A DNA stretch of 64,000 nt, taken from contig BDGG01000008.1 of the NCBI GenBank assembly GCA_001949185.1, positions 1,875,576 to 1,939,575 on the forward strand. The letters are read 5' to 3'. Made by a program: the position numbers and the translations under genes. Position 1 is the stretch's first letter, and each line of letters starts with the position of its first letter. The stretch is from Ramazzottius varieornatus. Lineage: Eukaryota; Tardigrada; Eutardigrada; Parachela; Ramazzottiidae. Below are positions 32,619-44,836 of this stretch, piece by piece. The notes beneath the pieces were generated by a model, which searched no databases, was not told the origin of the DNA, and saw only the letters and a list, made by a program, of their open reading frames with translations.

Positions 32619-35600
32619 CTAGTATTCCACCACGGAAGACCGAACGCTTTCCTCTTTCGCCGGGAAGAATAGCTCTTTTACATTCAACGCCCACCATAAC
32701 CCTTCTACGCCGTCGTCTCCATGCCGTTTCCTGTGATTTAAGGCAGTAGTTTGCGTTTACCGCTGCGGGATTGTCGGAAGTTACGACTGTGGCTTACTTG
32801 AGGCAATAACGAGCAAGGATAATAATCGGAACCACCAGTCCGGCCAGAACTCCGACTATCGTTCCGACCGACGAGAATGAACCTGTCAGCAGCCACACGG
32901 TCAGTACTTTTCAAAGCTTTCTATAGGACTTTCATCTCAAGTTCAGCTAAGGTTCGGAGTTACTTAAGGTGTCGCAGAACTGTCCGTTATATCCACATGC
33001 TGGTCGATCGAGCGGAGGCATGCCACCGGATAAAGGCCAGTCCATGGCCATGGAAGATGTCTCCCTTAATACTTTGGTTCCAGCGTAGTACCGCCATGCT
33101 TCCTGCAAGAAGAAAACGCCGTAATCAAACGATCAGCGATAGGATTCGCTAAGACTTGACAATTTTCACAATATACCTCCAACGCACCAGAAGATGCGTT
33201 AAGACGCGAAAACAACACGTCGTCGATCCGCATACCTTGAACGCAACAAACAAGGATCAAGCAACTACATGCACCTGCACAGGTTCTTGCTGTCAGAGTA
33301 CCGTAGGGTCCTATCGTCAGATTTCGGGAGCGAAACTGGAAGGTCCTGTTCCAAAAGAGCCTGGCGTATCGTCGACCATCAAGGTCGGAGACATTAATGT
33401 TCTCCCGAAAGATCTGAAGACAGACAGCTGGTGATATCGGGTATCGAAATGATACAAGGTAGAACAAGATTCCATGTACCTGGGCGGACGCAAACAAAGC
33501 TTCGTAGGCCGAAAGTGCATACTCGTTGTACTACATTAAGATGAAGGGGGCGCCAGTGCAAGGTCAGTAATCTTTTGTGCACACAAAAAAATTGAGTTCT
33601 GGAATCTCTTTGCTCACTTACTTTTTGGTCCTCCGTGTAGGTCGTATTGAACCGTGTTTCCGCTACATCAGCAATATCTTCTATCCATTCCGCGATATCG
33701 TCCCAGTTGGGGTCCTCATTGACGTATATAATCAGACTTTTGAATGCTTCGAATGCCATCTGCAACAAATAATGACGTCCCAACACGATAAATTGGAGAA
33801 CGACGAGACGGAGTGACGAGCCGAGCACGCCGGTACCTCGTCTCTCCCATCGTCAAATTTCCAAGCGACACGTCCTCTCGTAGGAACCATGGTAATCATC
33901 CCAGCCAGAAACACGTATTCGCCTTTCGTCATACCGAGCGTATGAGCGGTCAACTGAAATCATCGGAAAAGTATCAGTTATATGTGTGAATTACAGTATA
34001 TTACGGTAGTGCCGATTATCTACGCACCATCATATCGCGCATTATTTTTGGGTGGGTCATCAACACAATGACTAAAAAGTAAGCAATGTCCCTCAATGTT
34101 ATCCGAGAGACAACTAGTCGAAAAGGGATCACTTACCTCTGCTTTGGGTTTTCGCTCGCTTCAGAAATGGCGTGTAGTTGGATGTCAATTTGGAATCAAA
34201 ATCCGAGTTGTAAAAGTTGTACTTGGTCAGTTGTCTCGACTGGATTAAGCGAAGGTTGGCGCACGCAAGAGCGAAAAAGGCGTTGAGACCTGGATACTGG
34301 TTCATAGAGTCGCAAATGGTTGTTACGGTTCTCCAGCCGAAACGATCCAGGATGGCTAAAAGGGCTCCTGGCATGCTCGTGTGATCAGTGCCGGCAGTGG
34401 TTACAGTTGTTGGATAGCGCTGCTTATTCGTAATCCTAGAGTCGCCCGCAGTGCTAGAAATAATGCGTCGTGTTCACCCCATGCGTTTGTCACTGCGGTT
34501 GTTTCATCGTATCTCCCTCTCCCAGCGTCCGATACCGAAAACTCGAAGCCACCTTGTAACAATAGCCTCAGGGCTCAGGCCATTCAACGACAGCGAGGTA
34601 CTGGCAGCCCTTCAGTCCATCAACCGGTCAGTAGTGATCGTTCGGACAAGGAAATGAGCGTTGCCTTTGGCTGGCGGTCTCCCGTCACGTGACAGGTCCC
34701 TGGCAAAGCCCAAACCTCCAAAATGTAGTGGAATGATCGCTGTATCGACACCACCAAAGAAGAATTCCAGTAAACTTCTCTAACAAAGGTTCATCATATC
34801 GGCTCTCCACGAGACTTTGCGACATGTTCTGGGGACGAAAAACTTTCATGTTGACCATCATCAGTCGCTCCTCGTTGGATTCACGTGAAACAAGTATTTG
34901 CAGACAGTTCGAGATTTATTTTTTTGACTGAACACATTGTAGTGTTAAAAGGTTCCAAGATAAGCAAGACGAGAAAGATAAACTTGCTTGTGATCGAAAA
35001 CGTGCGCTCGACAGCTGACATGGAAAAGGTTTGTTACACAATTTTCACGGAGATCTCTTCAACACTTGAAAGACCAAGAGGGTACCCCGGTTGCCCGGCG
35101 CACAATGAATACCTTGCGGAATGGTTTTTTTCGATCTTTTCCTCTCAGATTTTTACCTTTGTTTCCAGAAACTTTGTTTTTACTGGTTCAAGAAGAGGGG
35201 CACTGGCTAGCAGCGTTCAGGTAATTTCTGAAACGTTTCTCGTTTTTGACCAGAATTCGTCTTGAGTCGACAGATCAAATTTTTACTCAAAGACCTGGCT
35301 GACGAAAAGCCTCCGTAAACAGGGAACAAAGCAGGTACTTTGATGCAGTCTCAGAAGCATCTTCAATGCCTCGTATACTGGGGCCAGTGGTCAGAGCAGA
35401 ATCGAGTAAGCCTGGCACTTCGACTCATCAGGTGGCGTATTTTACCCAAAAAGTGCAAGCGTAAATGTGGTAATTAGCTCCATCTGATCCCGCTTCATGA
35501 CTTCAGGCAGTTAAAAAGTGGGGCAGGTGATTTATCCCTCCCCCTTGTACTCCGAGACCCGGAATTGCGTGTTCTTTTAAGTGTTGAGTGATGTCGATGC

Positions 35601-38600
35601 AGCGATCGTTCTGCTAGACTGCTACATTCTGGATTTTCGAGCTTTGCCAGGAGCCTGTCACGCGATGGGAGACTGGCAGCCAAAGGCAACGTTTAGTTTC
35701 CTATCCGAACTATCACTTCTCACCGGTCGACTGACTGCAGGGCTGGCCGCACCGCCACGTAGTCGAACACCCTGTGGTCGTCGCCACAAGACAGCTTTTC
35801 AGTTCAAAAGATCGGATGCGGGGATCCGAAGACACGATAAAGCAAACGGCGTCCATGGGATGCTCATGACCAGCCCCGTGACGTCGTTGGCAAAAACGAA
35901 CCATTTTACCTCGAGAATATCGGTATATTCCATTCTGCAACGCATAATCTGACGCACATCTATTCGTGGTAGCAGACCAAAGAGGAAGTCGCTGTTTCGA
36001 AGTGTGAACTTACCTCTTGCGAAATCGCCCAGCATCATTGTCTCGGTGCTGCAACCTGCAAAAAGTGCACCAGATAACACTGCACCGGTTAGAGTTCTAA
36101 AAGTACGTTGGATCTGCGCTGCTTAAGGTACAGTATGCTGGGCGCTGCGCTACATGTTCAGGCCATGGATGCCGCTTGCCATACGAAGTTCGTGCCATGA
36201 TCCTAGGAGGGGTGCACCCCCACTCCAAAGACAGATGATCCCTAAAATGAAATTTGGGACCCCAAGCAGAAAATCATTGGTGGACCCCTGAGTTTCACCG
36301 CCACTTGTCAAGGGTGCACCTCCTACTGGGGAATCATGGCACGAACTTTTTGACTGTCGGCATCCATGGTGCAGGCTAGTTTGACCAATAAACCGGACAA
36401 ATTATACGATCTAGTTAGCGGTTTTTGAGCACAGGTCGGTAAACGCAGTGGGGAACACGAAAACAATTGGGGGTTATGGGGTCGCTACCCTGAACTGTCA
36501 CATTCTTTACGGCTATTGCGCGACGTTAGTTAAGTGATTGCTGCACGCTGCACAAATTTCGAAACTTACGCTGCAACTATGCCGCCATACAGCACATCTG
36601 CAGCGCAGCGTACGCGGACAGATCCCGGTCGCAGTGGACTACCGGTACGCTATTTACCCACATTTACCCATGTTTACCTATATTTACCCGTATTTACCCA
36701 TATTCATTTGCCCATAACCTCCCTCGAAAGGTGTGGAATAAAAAACAAAATCAGCCTTCGCCTCGCCGTCGTGAATTATCGGATAAATCGATGATTCTGA
36801 TCATAAATCACAATTGTACCCTACTCCTTGAACCCATAGGGGACGAGCTGTAGCTCTCACGTGACTGAAACCGCATCGAAAGCAAACATTCCCAAATTGC
36901 AGCCCTAGGGCTAACTTTTGGTGGCCCATAACACTTCTACTGGTGACGTCATTGAGAAAACACACACTGGCACATGATAGGACCACAACTTTGACACCAG
37001 TCATGACACAAGTGCAAGAACGAAGAACTTGAACTTCGCAAAACACCTCCCACACCCCGAAGCCTGCTAACCTGCATAACAAGCCACCCAATAGCACTGA
37101 CGCATTTCGCACAGCGGATGTATCACGACGACATCATTATGACCAATACTCTTCTCGAAACTCGAGGTAGCGCTTTTAATTATGTGAGAAAATGTGGAAG
37201 AAAAACTGCTGCTACATGGCGCCACTGTTTATCGACATGCGGTACTGTCGGATTCAATCATTATGGTACACGCACCATGAGAAATTCCACGCCAGTAAAA
37301 ATTACAAATCAGGCCTTTTCTGCTACGACGGTACGGAACCATGTACGCGACTAATTCACAGTAATGCCTTTCCGACACTTTTCTGACAAGGGGATTATGT
37401 CCTGTCCCGACTTCCCGATACAGTCCCACCTGTAGGATGTGACAGTTCAAACGCCCGATTTCAGTTCCGGACGGTACGTGTGTACATGGGGCTGCTCGCT
37501 ATGCTGTTCGCATGAGACCGCTCAGCTGATTAGACACGCGCTTGACTACTCGATCAAGACAAGCTATAACCGGACGTCGATCAGCTGATCGTGCTGCGCA
37601 GTGCATGGCCAGCACTGGCCGAAAGATAGAAAAGAGTCTCTTCTACAATCTGACGTAGGTAGCTGAATCCTGCGACGATCCTGGAATGAACTACAGGACT
37701 GGGAAATGAAAGTCCATTGACCGCTCCAGTATGCCGCGATGACGTAAAGCTCTTTGATTGCGGGTGTTGATTGAAGACATTGAAAACAAGCCGCTCAGCT
37801 GATCAACAGGATGACCGGACAGTGTGCCTACACTGGCTGAAGATGCCCGAGAGCACACCGTCCAGTCCGAATCTGACAGAACAGCTGATCGACTGAGTTG
37901 TTCAATCTGTTCAATCAGACTCCCAATCAAAAAGCTTACGTCACTGCTGTAGTTTAGGTTCGTCACTTCCAAATCCTGTAGTTTATTGCAGGATCTTCAG
38001 GGGATTTAGCTCCCTGGCCCATAACAAAAAAGAGACTCTCTTCTATCGTTTCGCCGGGACGGTTTGACTATCGGGAAGTCGGGACAGGCATAATCCCCTT
38101 CTAAGGTTGAATTTCTGTCTTGCCGTCTTTTCGCCTGGCCCAGTTTCCCGTCGTGCGTCCAGGCTCCGCGTGCGCGTACGGTTTTGCCTGAAATTTCTCA
38201 TGGGTGGTCTTTTTCTGTCCGATTTATTCGATCGGTATCGAAGGCCAGCCAGCCGTCTATTTTGAGCAGTGCTGGCAAACGTACGATACACCGATGTCGT
38301 AGCGAATATATACTGTAGATATCGATGCGACACGATATTGAAAAGATCTCGATATCGAAATATCGATATCGCGAAATAGCAAAATTCGATACGATATCTG
38401 CTACTGGCGATATTTTCGGCAGCCTAAAATTTGGGTACACAACTGTTTTGACTCCGAACGACCCTTTACTGACTTGAACTTAGAGACACTATCGAAGGGC
38501 ATTTCGTGGTAAACTTGACGTGCCTCGCCGTGGCTCAAAATGTCAAAAACCTGTACGCCCTTCTGGGAAGATTTCCGAAAGATCTAGGGAAGTTTACCAA

Positions 38601-41600
38601 TCGAGACACCCCCACAGGGGCTGTGGTTTTCCGTCCAAACCGGATGCAAACGCCTTCTGACGCTGTGTGACGTAAAAATATCCCTCTCCAGATTTCGAAC
38701 CCCTTCAGGTTTTCCTGACGTTGCCACCGGACCATTGGTCAGACGGCCAAATGAATCCCCGTGTCGTGTTCGCAGATGTTCATCACAGATCGCATCAGCC
38801 TTTCAAGACTGCCATTGGGGTCCCAAAAAATCCAGCTCGTTTCCTTAGCAATTCGACACGCAATCGTTCGTACGCAGAATGGGCCGCCGATACCCATATT
38901 TCGAAAATATTTCAGAAATCGGAATATCGATATTCCAAAGTTACAAATTCGACCGGCAAAGTGCAAAATCCGTAAATTATGACTCCTTCCTCCAAGTGAC
39001 AAATTTAACTGTTTCGACCTCAAAGAACTCTTCACCTACAAACCGAAGCAAGTCCGAACGCCGTTTTCCCTAAGAACCACGTCCCGGACAAAATGGAAGC
39101 CGAATAACCTAGAATCGAAGGTTCCCTTCCCCGAAGAGCTTTCTCTAATTCAAATATCCTCTTCAGGAGCACTTGATGAGTAATCTTCCCAGCATCGCTA
39201 GTAACTGCCTTAACCAAATTGGCTGGTTGGTTTCGAAAATAGTGTAAAGTTCCATGAGCTTCGCGAAGCACGCCATCAGACGTGTACATTCAAACCCCGG
39301 TCCGAGAATTTTGCCGTACCAACCCCCTACGGTATGTTTCGCGAGTACGGTGACGTGCTCTGCGAAGTTCATGAAGCACTACAGTATCTGGAGAAAAAGC
39401 AGGGACTAATCGAGCAGTGGGCCGGTGGGGCTCGGCCCACTGAAAGCCTCAAAAGCTGGCCCCACGGGCCAGCCTTTTTTGTTTTCTAAAGCGGAGGAAA
39501 AAATCCGGGCCACTGAGCCAGCCAGAGGCGGGCGCCACCCCTCCTTACAATCGAGGGGGAATTGTAGTTAGAGAATAACGTGCCCCACCGTCGATATGCT
39601 CAATGCGCCCACAACTAGCTTTCTAGCTAACCAGCTCGACAACGGTTCTGCTACTGATAAGTACCTCGTACCGCAAACATGCTCGTAGCCATTGGCCGTA
39701 TTAGAAGAAGAGTAGCACTACCGCAGCTCCCGAAAAGAATTATGGGCCCCGAAAACGATGCATTGTTCAGGAATGGTAACTGAGAGTTTGGGTTAGTGAG
39801 TGACACAGTCGAAAACGGCTTGACCAGAAGCCAGCAACCGCATATCCGGGGATCTTCCACGCTCTGTAACCTGCTGTCCTTCTTGTAGACAAAGATCAGG
39901 CAGGCGGCAACCGAACGTGACTGTTTATTCTTCCCTGCTGGAAAGATGAAAAAATGCGCGCTTTTGAGTGACAAGTTTAAACGAATTGTGAATTTTTGCA
40001 TCTTGTACTGTAGTAGATAGACTGAACTATCACTACACTATCGCGCTTTGCAGCCGAGTACCTCTCCAGTTGCAAACCTGACCTTAAACAAAAAGGTATG
40101 TCGGCTGATGTCGCGTGAAAAGCTGTCTCAAATAATGCATGAGTACGAGCTACGTACGAGCTATGAGTACGGGAGAGCGTGGACCAAAGGTAGCTCATAC
40201 TTCCTTGTCCGGACCGGCCAGTTTTAGCGGTTGATTGATTGAACAGGCTACATGCCTGTCACATGACCGCAAAGTACAAGGTATGCTCTAAAGGATGACG
40301 TTTGAGTCATTCGGACGACGGGATCAGGAGATATGAGCAGGCAACGAAGACGATAGGCTGACGATGGAATATGACCGCGACTGTAACTTCACATCGTTCT
40401 GATCATACTGTTTCTACTTTACTTTTACTACTTTATGTTCTCGATGGAATATCTGTCATTCTGAAACAGCTGGAAACAGCTCTGATTGTGAGGGAACAAA
40501 ACTGAGATAATAATTAGAATACTACATGTAAACTACCGTTCTGCAAAACCTAACCGCGGTGCGGTGTCAGCACATGTCACGTTCCTCAAACGTGGCATGT
40601 GCTGCCACCCCATACCGCAGCATCGACCGAACTGTGATGGAAAAACAGCTATGCCCGAATTGTGGAGTTTACCTCGTAACAATTCTCACAGAGTACCGAA
40701 ATTTAGACTTTGGGACTTACGTATATAGTAGTGAGTGACATTTGAGCCGTGGAAAGAGTAAGTCAGATCTGACGTCGCGAAATGCGATTCATGTGACTCC
40801 GCCCTATCCTCGCCAGAAGCCTGTGGCGAGCACGTGGACCGTTACAGAAGCCAGGCGTCAGCGCGGGGGCCGAAGTGTGGAAGTGAGCGACATTGTGAAG
40901 TGGGCCCCATGTTGGAAGTCTTTTGGCTACAGCAACGCTCAATCAACAGTCAGCATGGCCGTTGATTTTGCTGCCTCAAGACCTTCATGTGGGGACCACT
41001 TCACAATGTCGCCCACTTCCACACTTTGGCCATCGCGCTGACGCCTGACAAGCGGTTCGGCATGGAAAAATGCACTACCATATGTACAGGACTCTGGGAG
41101 GACGGCAGTTTGTGTTTTCGTCGGAAAAAGCTCGACCTGGTCATTTCTATATCTGTCTACGCTTTTCTGTTCATGAAGGCTGGCCGTTTCAAGTTGAATG
41201 GGGGCGCACTGTAAATCATACTCCCAAATTTCGGGATGGTAGTGACTGGTCTTATTTGGACACCTCCTGTTTCGACCAGTTAAAAAAGGCGAAAGTAATT
41301 TTCCCACCTGATATTCTCAAAGCAGGAAATCACGTGGTGCTTAACGTGTTAAGGAAGTGCTTCTACCCACTGTTGCATTTTGTCGGCGCAGTGAACAGCG
41401 AGACGAATCAACTGACTGTCCCGCGGTACTTGCTCCTCGTTGCTACAATGCGCAGGTACTCGTTCTAACTCTTTCAGCGGGGATCCTCGCGGTTACCCAT
41501 CCTGAGGCTTTCATGCGGAACGCATTGTACAAATACTCCGAAGCGACACAACGTGAATAGGAATTCATGCGGGCTGATCGAAATATGTACGTTCAGAATG

Positions 41601-44106
41601 TACTTTGGAATCGGTGATTTACTCTACTAGGGCTGGCAAAAATACGATAAAATTCGATACGATATTTTTCGATACCATATCGACGGATATTTTATTGCGC
41701 ACTTCGATATTCATTCAATATCGATATTTCGATACGATATTTTTCCGTTACCGTATTTTCGATATATCGTATCATATCCCAGCGATATATCGATATTTCT
41801 GGAATTTTAGTTTTTCGGAATTTCACTGGTCCAAACCCAAAAACTCAAGAGCCAATTTCGACATAGAGTATTAGTAAGATCGAAAGCGTCGGATGCAGCA
41901 AAGACATGATTATACCACGACTTTTAAACACATGGAAAGCTGGACAGAATTAGTACCAGAACCGAATGGATGGAGTGTGCTCGGTAGACCATGGCTAAAA
42001 TCAAGTTTTGGAATCAACCATGGTCTTCGATAAACGAGATATCAGTGGCGAGTTTGCAATTCAGCAAAATACCGATATATCGAAAATATATCGATATAGC
42101 GCGATACGATATCGCCGAATATTTTATTGCATCATTCGATACGAGTTTCATATCGATATTTTCGATACGATATCTGCCGTATATTTTATCGCAAAGATTC
42201 GATATATTTCGATACGATATCGGTATACCGTATCGTTACCAGCACTATACCCTTCATTCCTCCTTGTTTGCCATCGCGCAGCGTTCCGATAAGCACTCCA
42301 TTGATCGAACATTGAGCGCACTTGAAAACGTTGAAACTCACCGCAAATGAAAAGTAGCGAAAAATACCGGCCATGAAAGAATTAGATTAGCTCTCGATCT
42401 GAATTCACTCAAGAGCCGCTTGATATGTCTTTTGATAGAAGAATGATGGGAAATTGTCCAGTAAAATTTTCGACCAATATACTCAGACTGAACCAGAAAA
42501 TTATCAGAAAAAGAATCAGTTTTCCCATATGCACGGAAAATGCCGGCCATGAAGAATTAGATTAGTCTCGATCTGAATTTAATAGAGAGCCGCTTGATAC
42601 GTCTGTCGACAGACATATAAAGCGGCTCCCTAGTAAAGTCAGATCGAGAGCAAATCTAATTTTTTCATGGCCCCTATTTTTTGCTTCTTTTCTTTTCCGG
42701 TGAAATTCAACGTTTTCAAGTGCGCTCAGTGTTCGATCAATGGAGTGCTTATCGGAATGCTCGCGATGGCAAACAAGTAGGAATGAAGAGTAGATCACCG
42801 ATTCCAAAGTACATTCTGAACGTACATATTTCGATCAGCCCGTATGAATTTCCTTTCATGTTGTGTCGCTTCGGAGTATTTGTACAATGCGTTCTGCATG
42901 AACAAATACATCTTCAACCATACGAAAAGCTACTCCGAGCTAGACACCCAAACCTCCAAAACCCACAACCGTTCTCGCCCACTTCCACACTTCGGACCCC
43001 GTAGCGACGCTTGGTAAGACGCACACCTGCCCACCGGTCTCGTTGAAAGCTTCACCTTACTTCATGGACCGTCTTTTCCAAGCTCTTGATATTCTGGCTA
43101 AGAGGTAAAAGTAGCGGACTTGTCCATGTAGAATCGCATGTTAAAGTTGTTCACCCGAGATCTCCTCATCCGCCGATCAGATTTCGCTATTTCTTGGTTT
43201 ATTCGATAGGGAAAAGCCTTTACCTGTTTGTGAAACATGGTAGACACGAAAGAAATGCTGATTCTTCGAGAAATATCCGCTGGGAAGAGGAAAAGTCAGT
43301 ACAATGTTAAAAATCCTGTTTTGGAAAAATTAGCTGATATTAATCAACCGAGTTACGATACACATGCATGCGTAAACTTTTGAGGCTGGACAAGTTCACC
43401 ATGCGATTTCATATGGACTTGTCCGCTACTTTTACCTCGTAATCACAGTCTAGATTTTTTCTTATCCCGCAATGCGTAGGAAAAACGTTTCTCCTGCTTC
43501 CGTCAAATTCTTAGATCATACTGTAACTTAATCACCACACCCGTAACCCGTCCATGGTGCTTGGAACTTCTCCAACGTAAACAGCGAGCCGCAGGCGAGC
43601 CAACTCTTGTACCATGTATCGTAACGAAAGGAGGCAGAGTCATCGTTTAGGTCTTTCACCTCCGTTGTCGGCCCATAGATCCGAATATCGTGACGTCAGA
43701 TCTGACTTACTCTGCCCACGGCTCATCTGCTTCATCGGTTAAGCTTATGTAGTGCACTCTTACTTGAGGAATAGATGACCGAAAATCCCTCTGTTCGATC
43801 CAGAATCTCTGTGATGTTGCCGGCCATGAAAATTATCTGAACTGCCCCATCTGCACAGCTGATGAGCCCACCATTGTAGTAGACGGTGTATAGTGTAGAG
43901 TTATGAAAGACGTCTGGGTATATCATCTTGGCTCTTTCCAGTGCCGCGATGTACGCCGGGCCAGTTGAGATGTATCCGTACAAAGGATTTTGACCAGTGT
44001 AAACAGTGATAATGTTCAGTTTGAACGCCGATACAAGAAGTTGGGTCCACGGGAACCACATTAACATGAACTCAACCTCAACGGGGAGTTTCGGTTGACC
44101 AGTCAT
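32619..44106 (-). CDS. Receptor C: third cyclase-less natriuretic-receptor-like paralogue
   Basis: Exons: 43764-44106, 36014-36055, 35910-35934, 34137-34453, 34028-34071, 33837-33953, 33622-33759, 33480-33530, 33302-33413, 33177-33235, 32964-33102, 32798-32882, 32619-32730. Total 1584 bases, 527 residues. Exon 1 (MTGQPKLP..., KLNIITVYTGQNPLYG) is 7.7 kb from exon 2, but the phase fits, it is the only first exon near a gene that lacks one, and its donor GTAAGA is good; this join is inference. The ectodomain shows SCSTETMMLGDFA, EWNIPIFS and NKQRYPTT. Exons 6 and 7 of A and B are one exon here (117 = 39 + 78 bases). Membrane span IVGVLAGLVVPIIILARYCL. The tail has GLWWALNVKELFF and ends at TAG. 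Introns 1 and 3 (1.46 kb) are enlarged; intron 1 holds many repeats. Confidence 0.75.
36163..36371. mobile_element. Short foldback element, ~57-bp arms
   Basis: CCATGGATGCCG...GTTCGTGCCATGAT...GGTGCACC on the left returns inverted on the right (GGTGCACC...ATCATGGCACGAAC...CGGCATCCATGG). In intron 1 of receptor C, about 110 bp after exon 2. Confidence 0.65.
36648..36712. repeat. Minisatellite of ATTTACCC(A/G)T-like units
   Basis: About six imperfect copies of an 10-11-bp unit containing TTTACCC. In intron 1 of receptor C. Confidence 0.7.
37620..38060. mobile_element. Dispersed inverted-end repeat, copy 1
   Basis: Similar (roughly three-quarters by eye) and in the same orientation to 46210-46590; shared blocks include TCCATTGAC.GCTCCAGTATGC and TCCTGTAGTTTATT.CAGGAT. 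The ends carry GATAGAAAAGAGTCTCTTCTA-like inverted sequence. A separate 32-bp inverted pair flanks it at about 37390-37421 and 38071-38102. Confidence 0.55.
38266..38420. mobile_element. Fragment of the TAGGGCTGGCAA (ATATCGAT-rich) MITE
   Basis: Begins GTGCTGGCAAACGTACGATA and continues with dense ATATCGAT palindromes like the terminal zone of the elements at 41628 and 47494. A further ATATCGAT-rich patch lies at about 38890-38960. Confidence 0.5.
38421..40743. other. Remainder of receptor C intron 1, proximal part
   Basis: No coding exon recognised. GC-rich short palindromes occur near 39415-39475 and a strong hairpin at 40560-40617. Confidence 0.35.
40560..40617. repeat. Strong hairpin
   Basis: Arms cagcacatgtcacgtt and aacgtggcatgtgctg, separated by about 5 bases, with flanking gcggtgt / accccataccgc continuing the pairing imperfectly. 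One G-T wobble in RNA. Confidence 0.65.
40744..43727. mobile_element. Nested 3-kb inverted-repeat complex in receptor C intron 1
   Basis: Outer ends: GAGCCGTGG...AGAGTAAGTCAGATCTGACGTC at 40744-40780 is inverted at 43692-43727. An inner long pair: 41512-41627 plus 42248-42440 is inverted at about 42600-42895, with a MITE (41628-42247) splitting the left arm. Smaller hairpins lie at about 40850-41050 (arms around GAAGTGTGGAAGTG.GCGACATTGTGAAGTGG) and at 43101-43441 (arms around GAGGTAAAAGTAGCGGAC). The right end stops only about 36 bp from the receptor C exon 1 donor. No transposase frame seen. Confidence 0.6.
41628..42247 (+). mobile_element. hAT-like MITE, TAGGGCTGGCAA family, copy 1
   Basis: Ends TAGGGCTGGCAAAAATACG and TATCGTTACCAGCACTA. 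Flanks tactctac and tacccttc agree at 6 of 8. The interior has two ATATCGAT-rich terminal zones around a unique core. Almost identical, in inverse orientation, to 47494-48113. Confidence 0.75.
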
Positions 44107-44836
44107 CCTGGAAGGTCATGAGCGCAGGACTTCAATCGTGCACCATCTATGATCAACACATGTTGAATGTTCCCACCAGGCCAAGCAAACACTATAAGGT
44201 TTTTAACTACCGCGACGCACCGATTATTGATTTCGTCGACATCGATCACTGCTTCCTACAGTACAATGATTGAATGCTCTTGTGCGTCGGAAAACGCACT
44301 GAAGAACAACCGTGCTAATAGGGCACTACAGTATCGACAGTCACCGTAAAACTGATTGATCCATACCACTTTAAAAAATAAACCACGAAACCTAAAAGAG
44401 AGCAAAGTCGTGACGTTGTCGGTTGTATCCAGCCGACTCCGGAGAGTTCGAGGTCCTCAGTCTATCAAATCGGGGCTAATAGCCAGGGTGTAGAAGAGAC
44501 TGTTGTTGTCCTGCAGAAGGTGGGCGGGTGGTGGGAACTCTTTGACTCTTCCTTGATCCATAACCATCAAGTACCAACGCCATCATCGTTATGCCAATCT
44601 TTCTGTGTCTTTGAGCCCCCCGGTTCATTTGGAACCGATTTGCCCGCTTCATAAAACCATAAACCGTAGTTGCAGCACGGTTCGGCGATATTTTCAGCCT
44701 GTTGCCCAGCTCTCTTCAGTATCGCTTTGCACGATCCATATCCGACTCATAACTGGAGCCCGGTTTAACCATCCTTATCAACTTTGCGTGAAATCTCGTT
44801 CAGAGCGTGTTTTAAAATTTTTCGTGCAGTCTCCGT
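44107..44836. other. Upstream region of receptor C
   Basis: Should hold the receptor C promoter if exon 1 is at 43764-44106. Nothing else recognised. Confidence 0.35.

Noticed and set aside
41605-42350. Ile/Tyr/Arg-rich open frames in both orientations, repeated at 47425-48220
   Set aside because: They are translations of the ATATCGAT-rich MITE and have no protein features.
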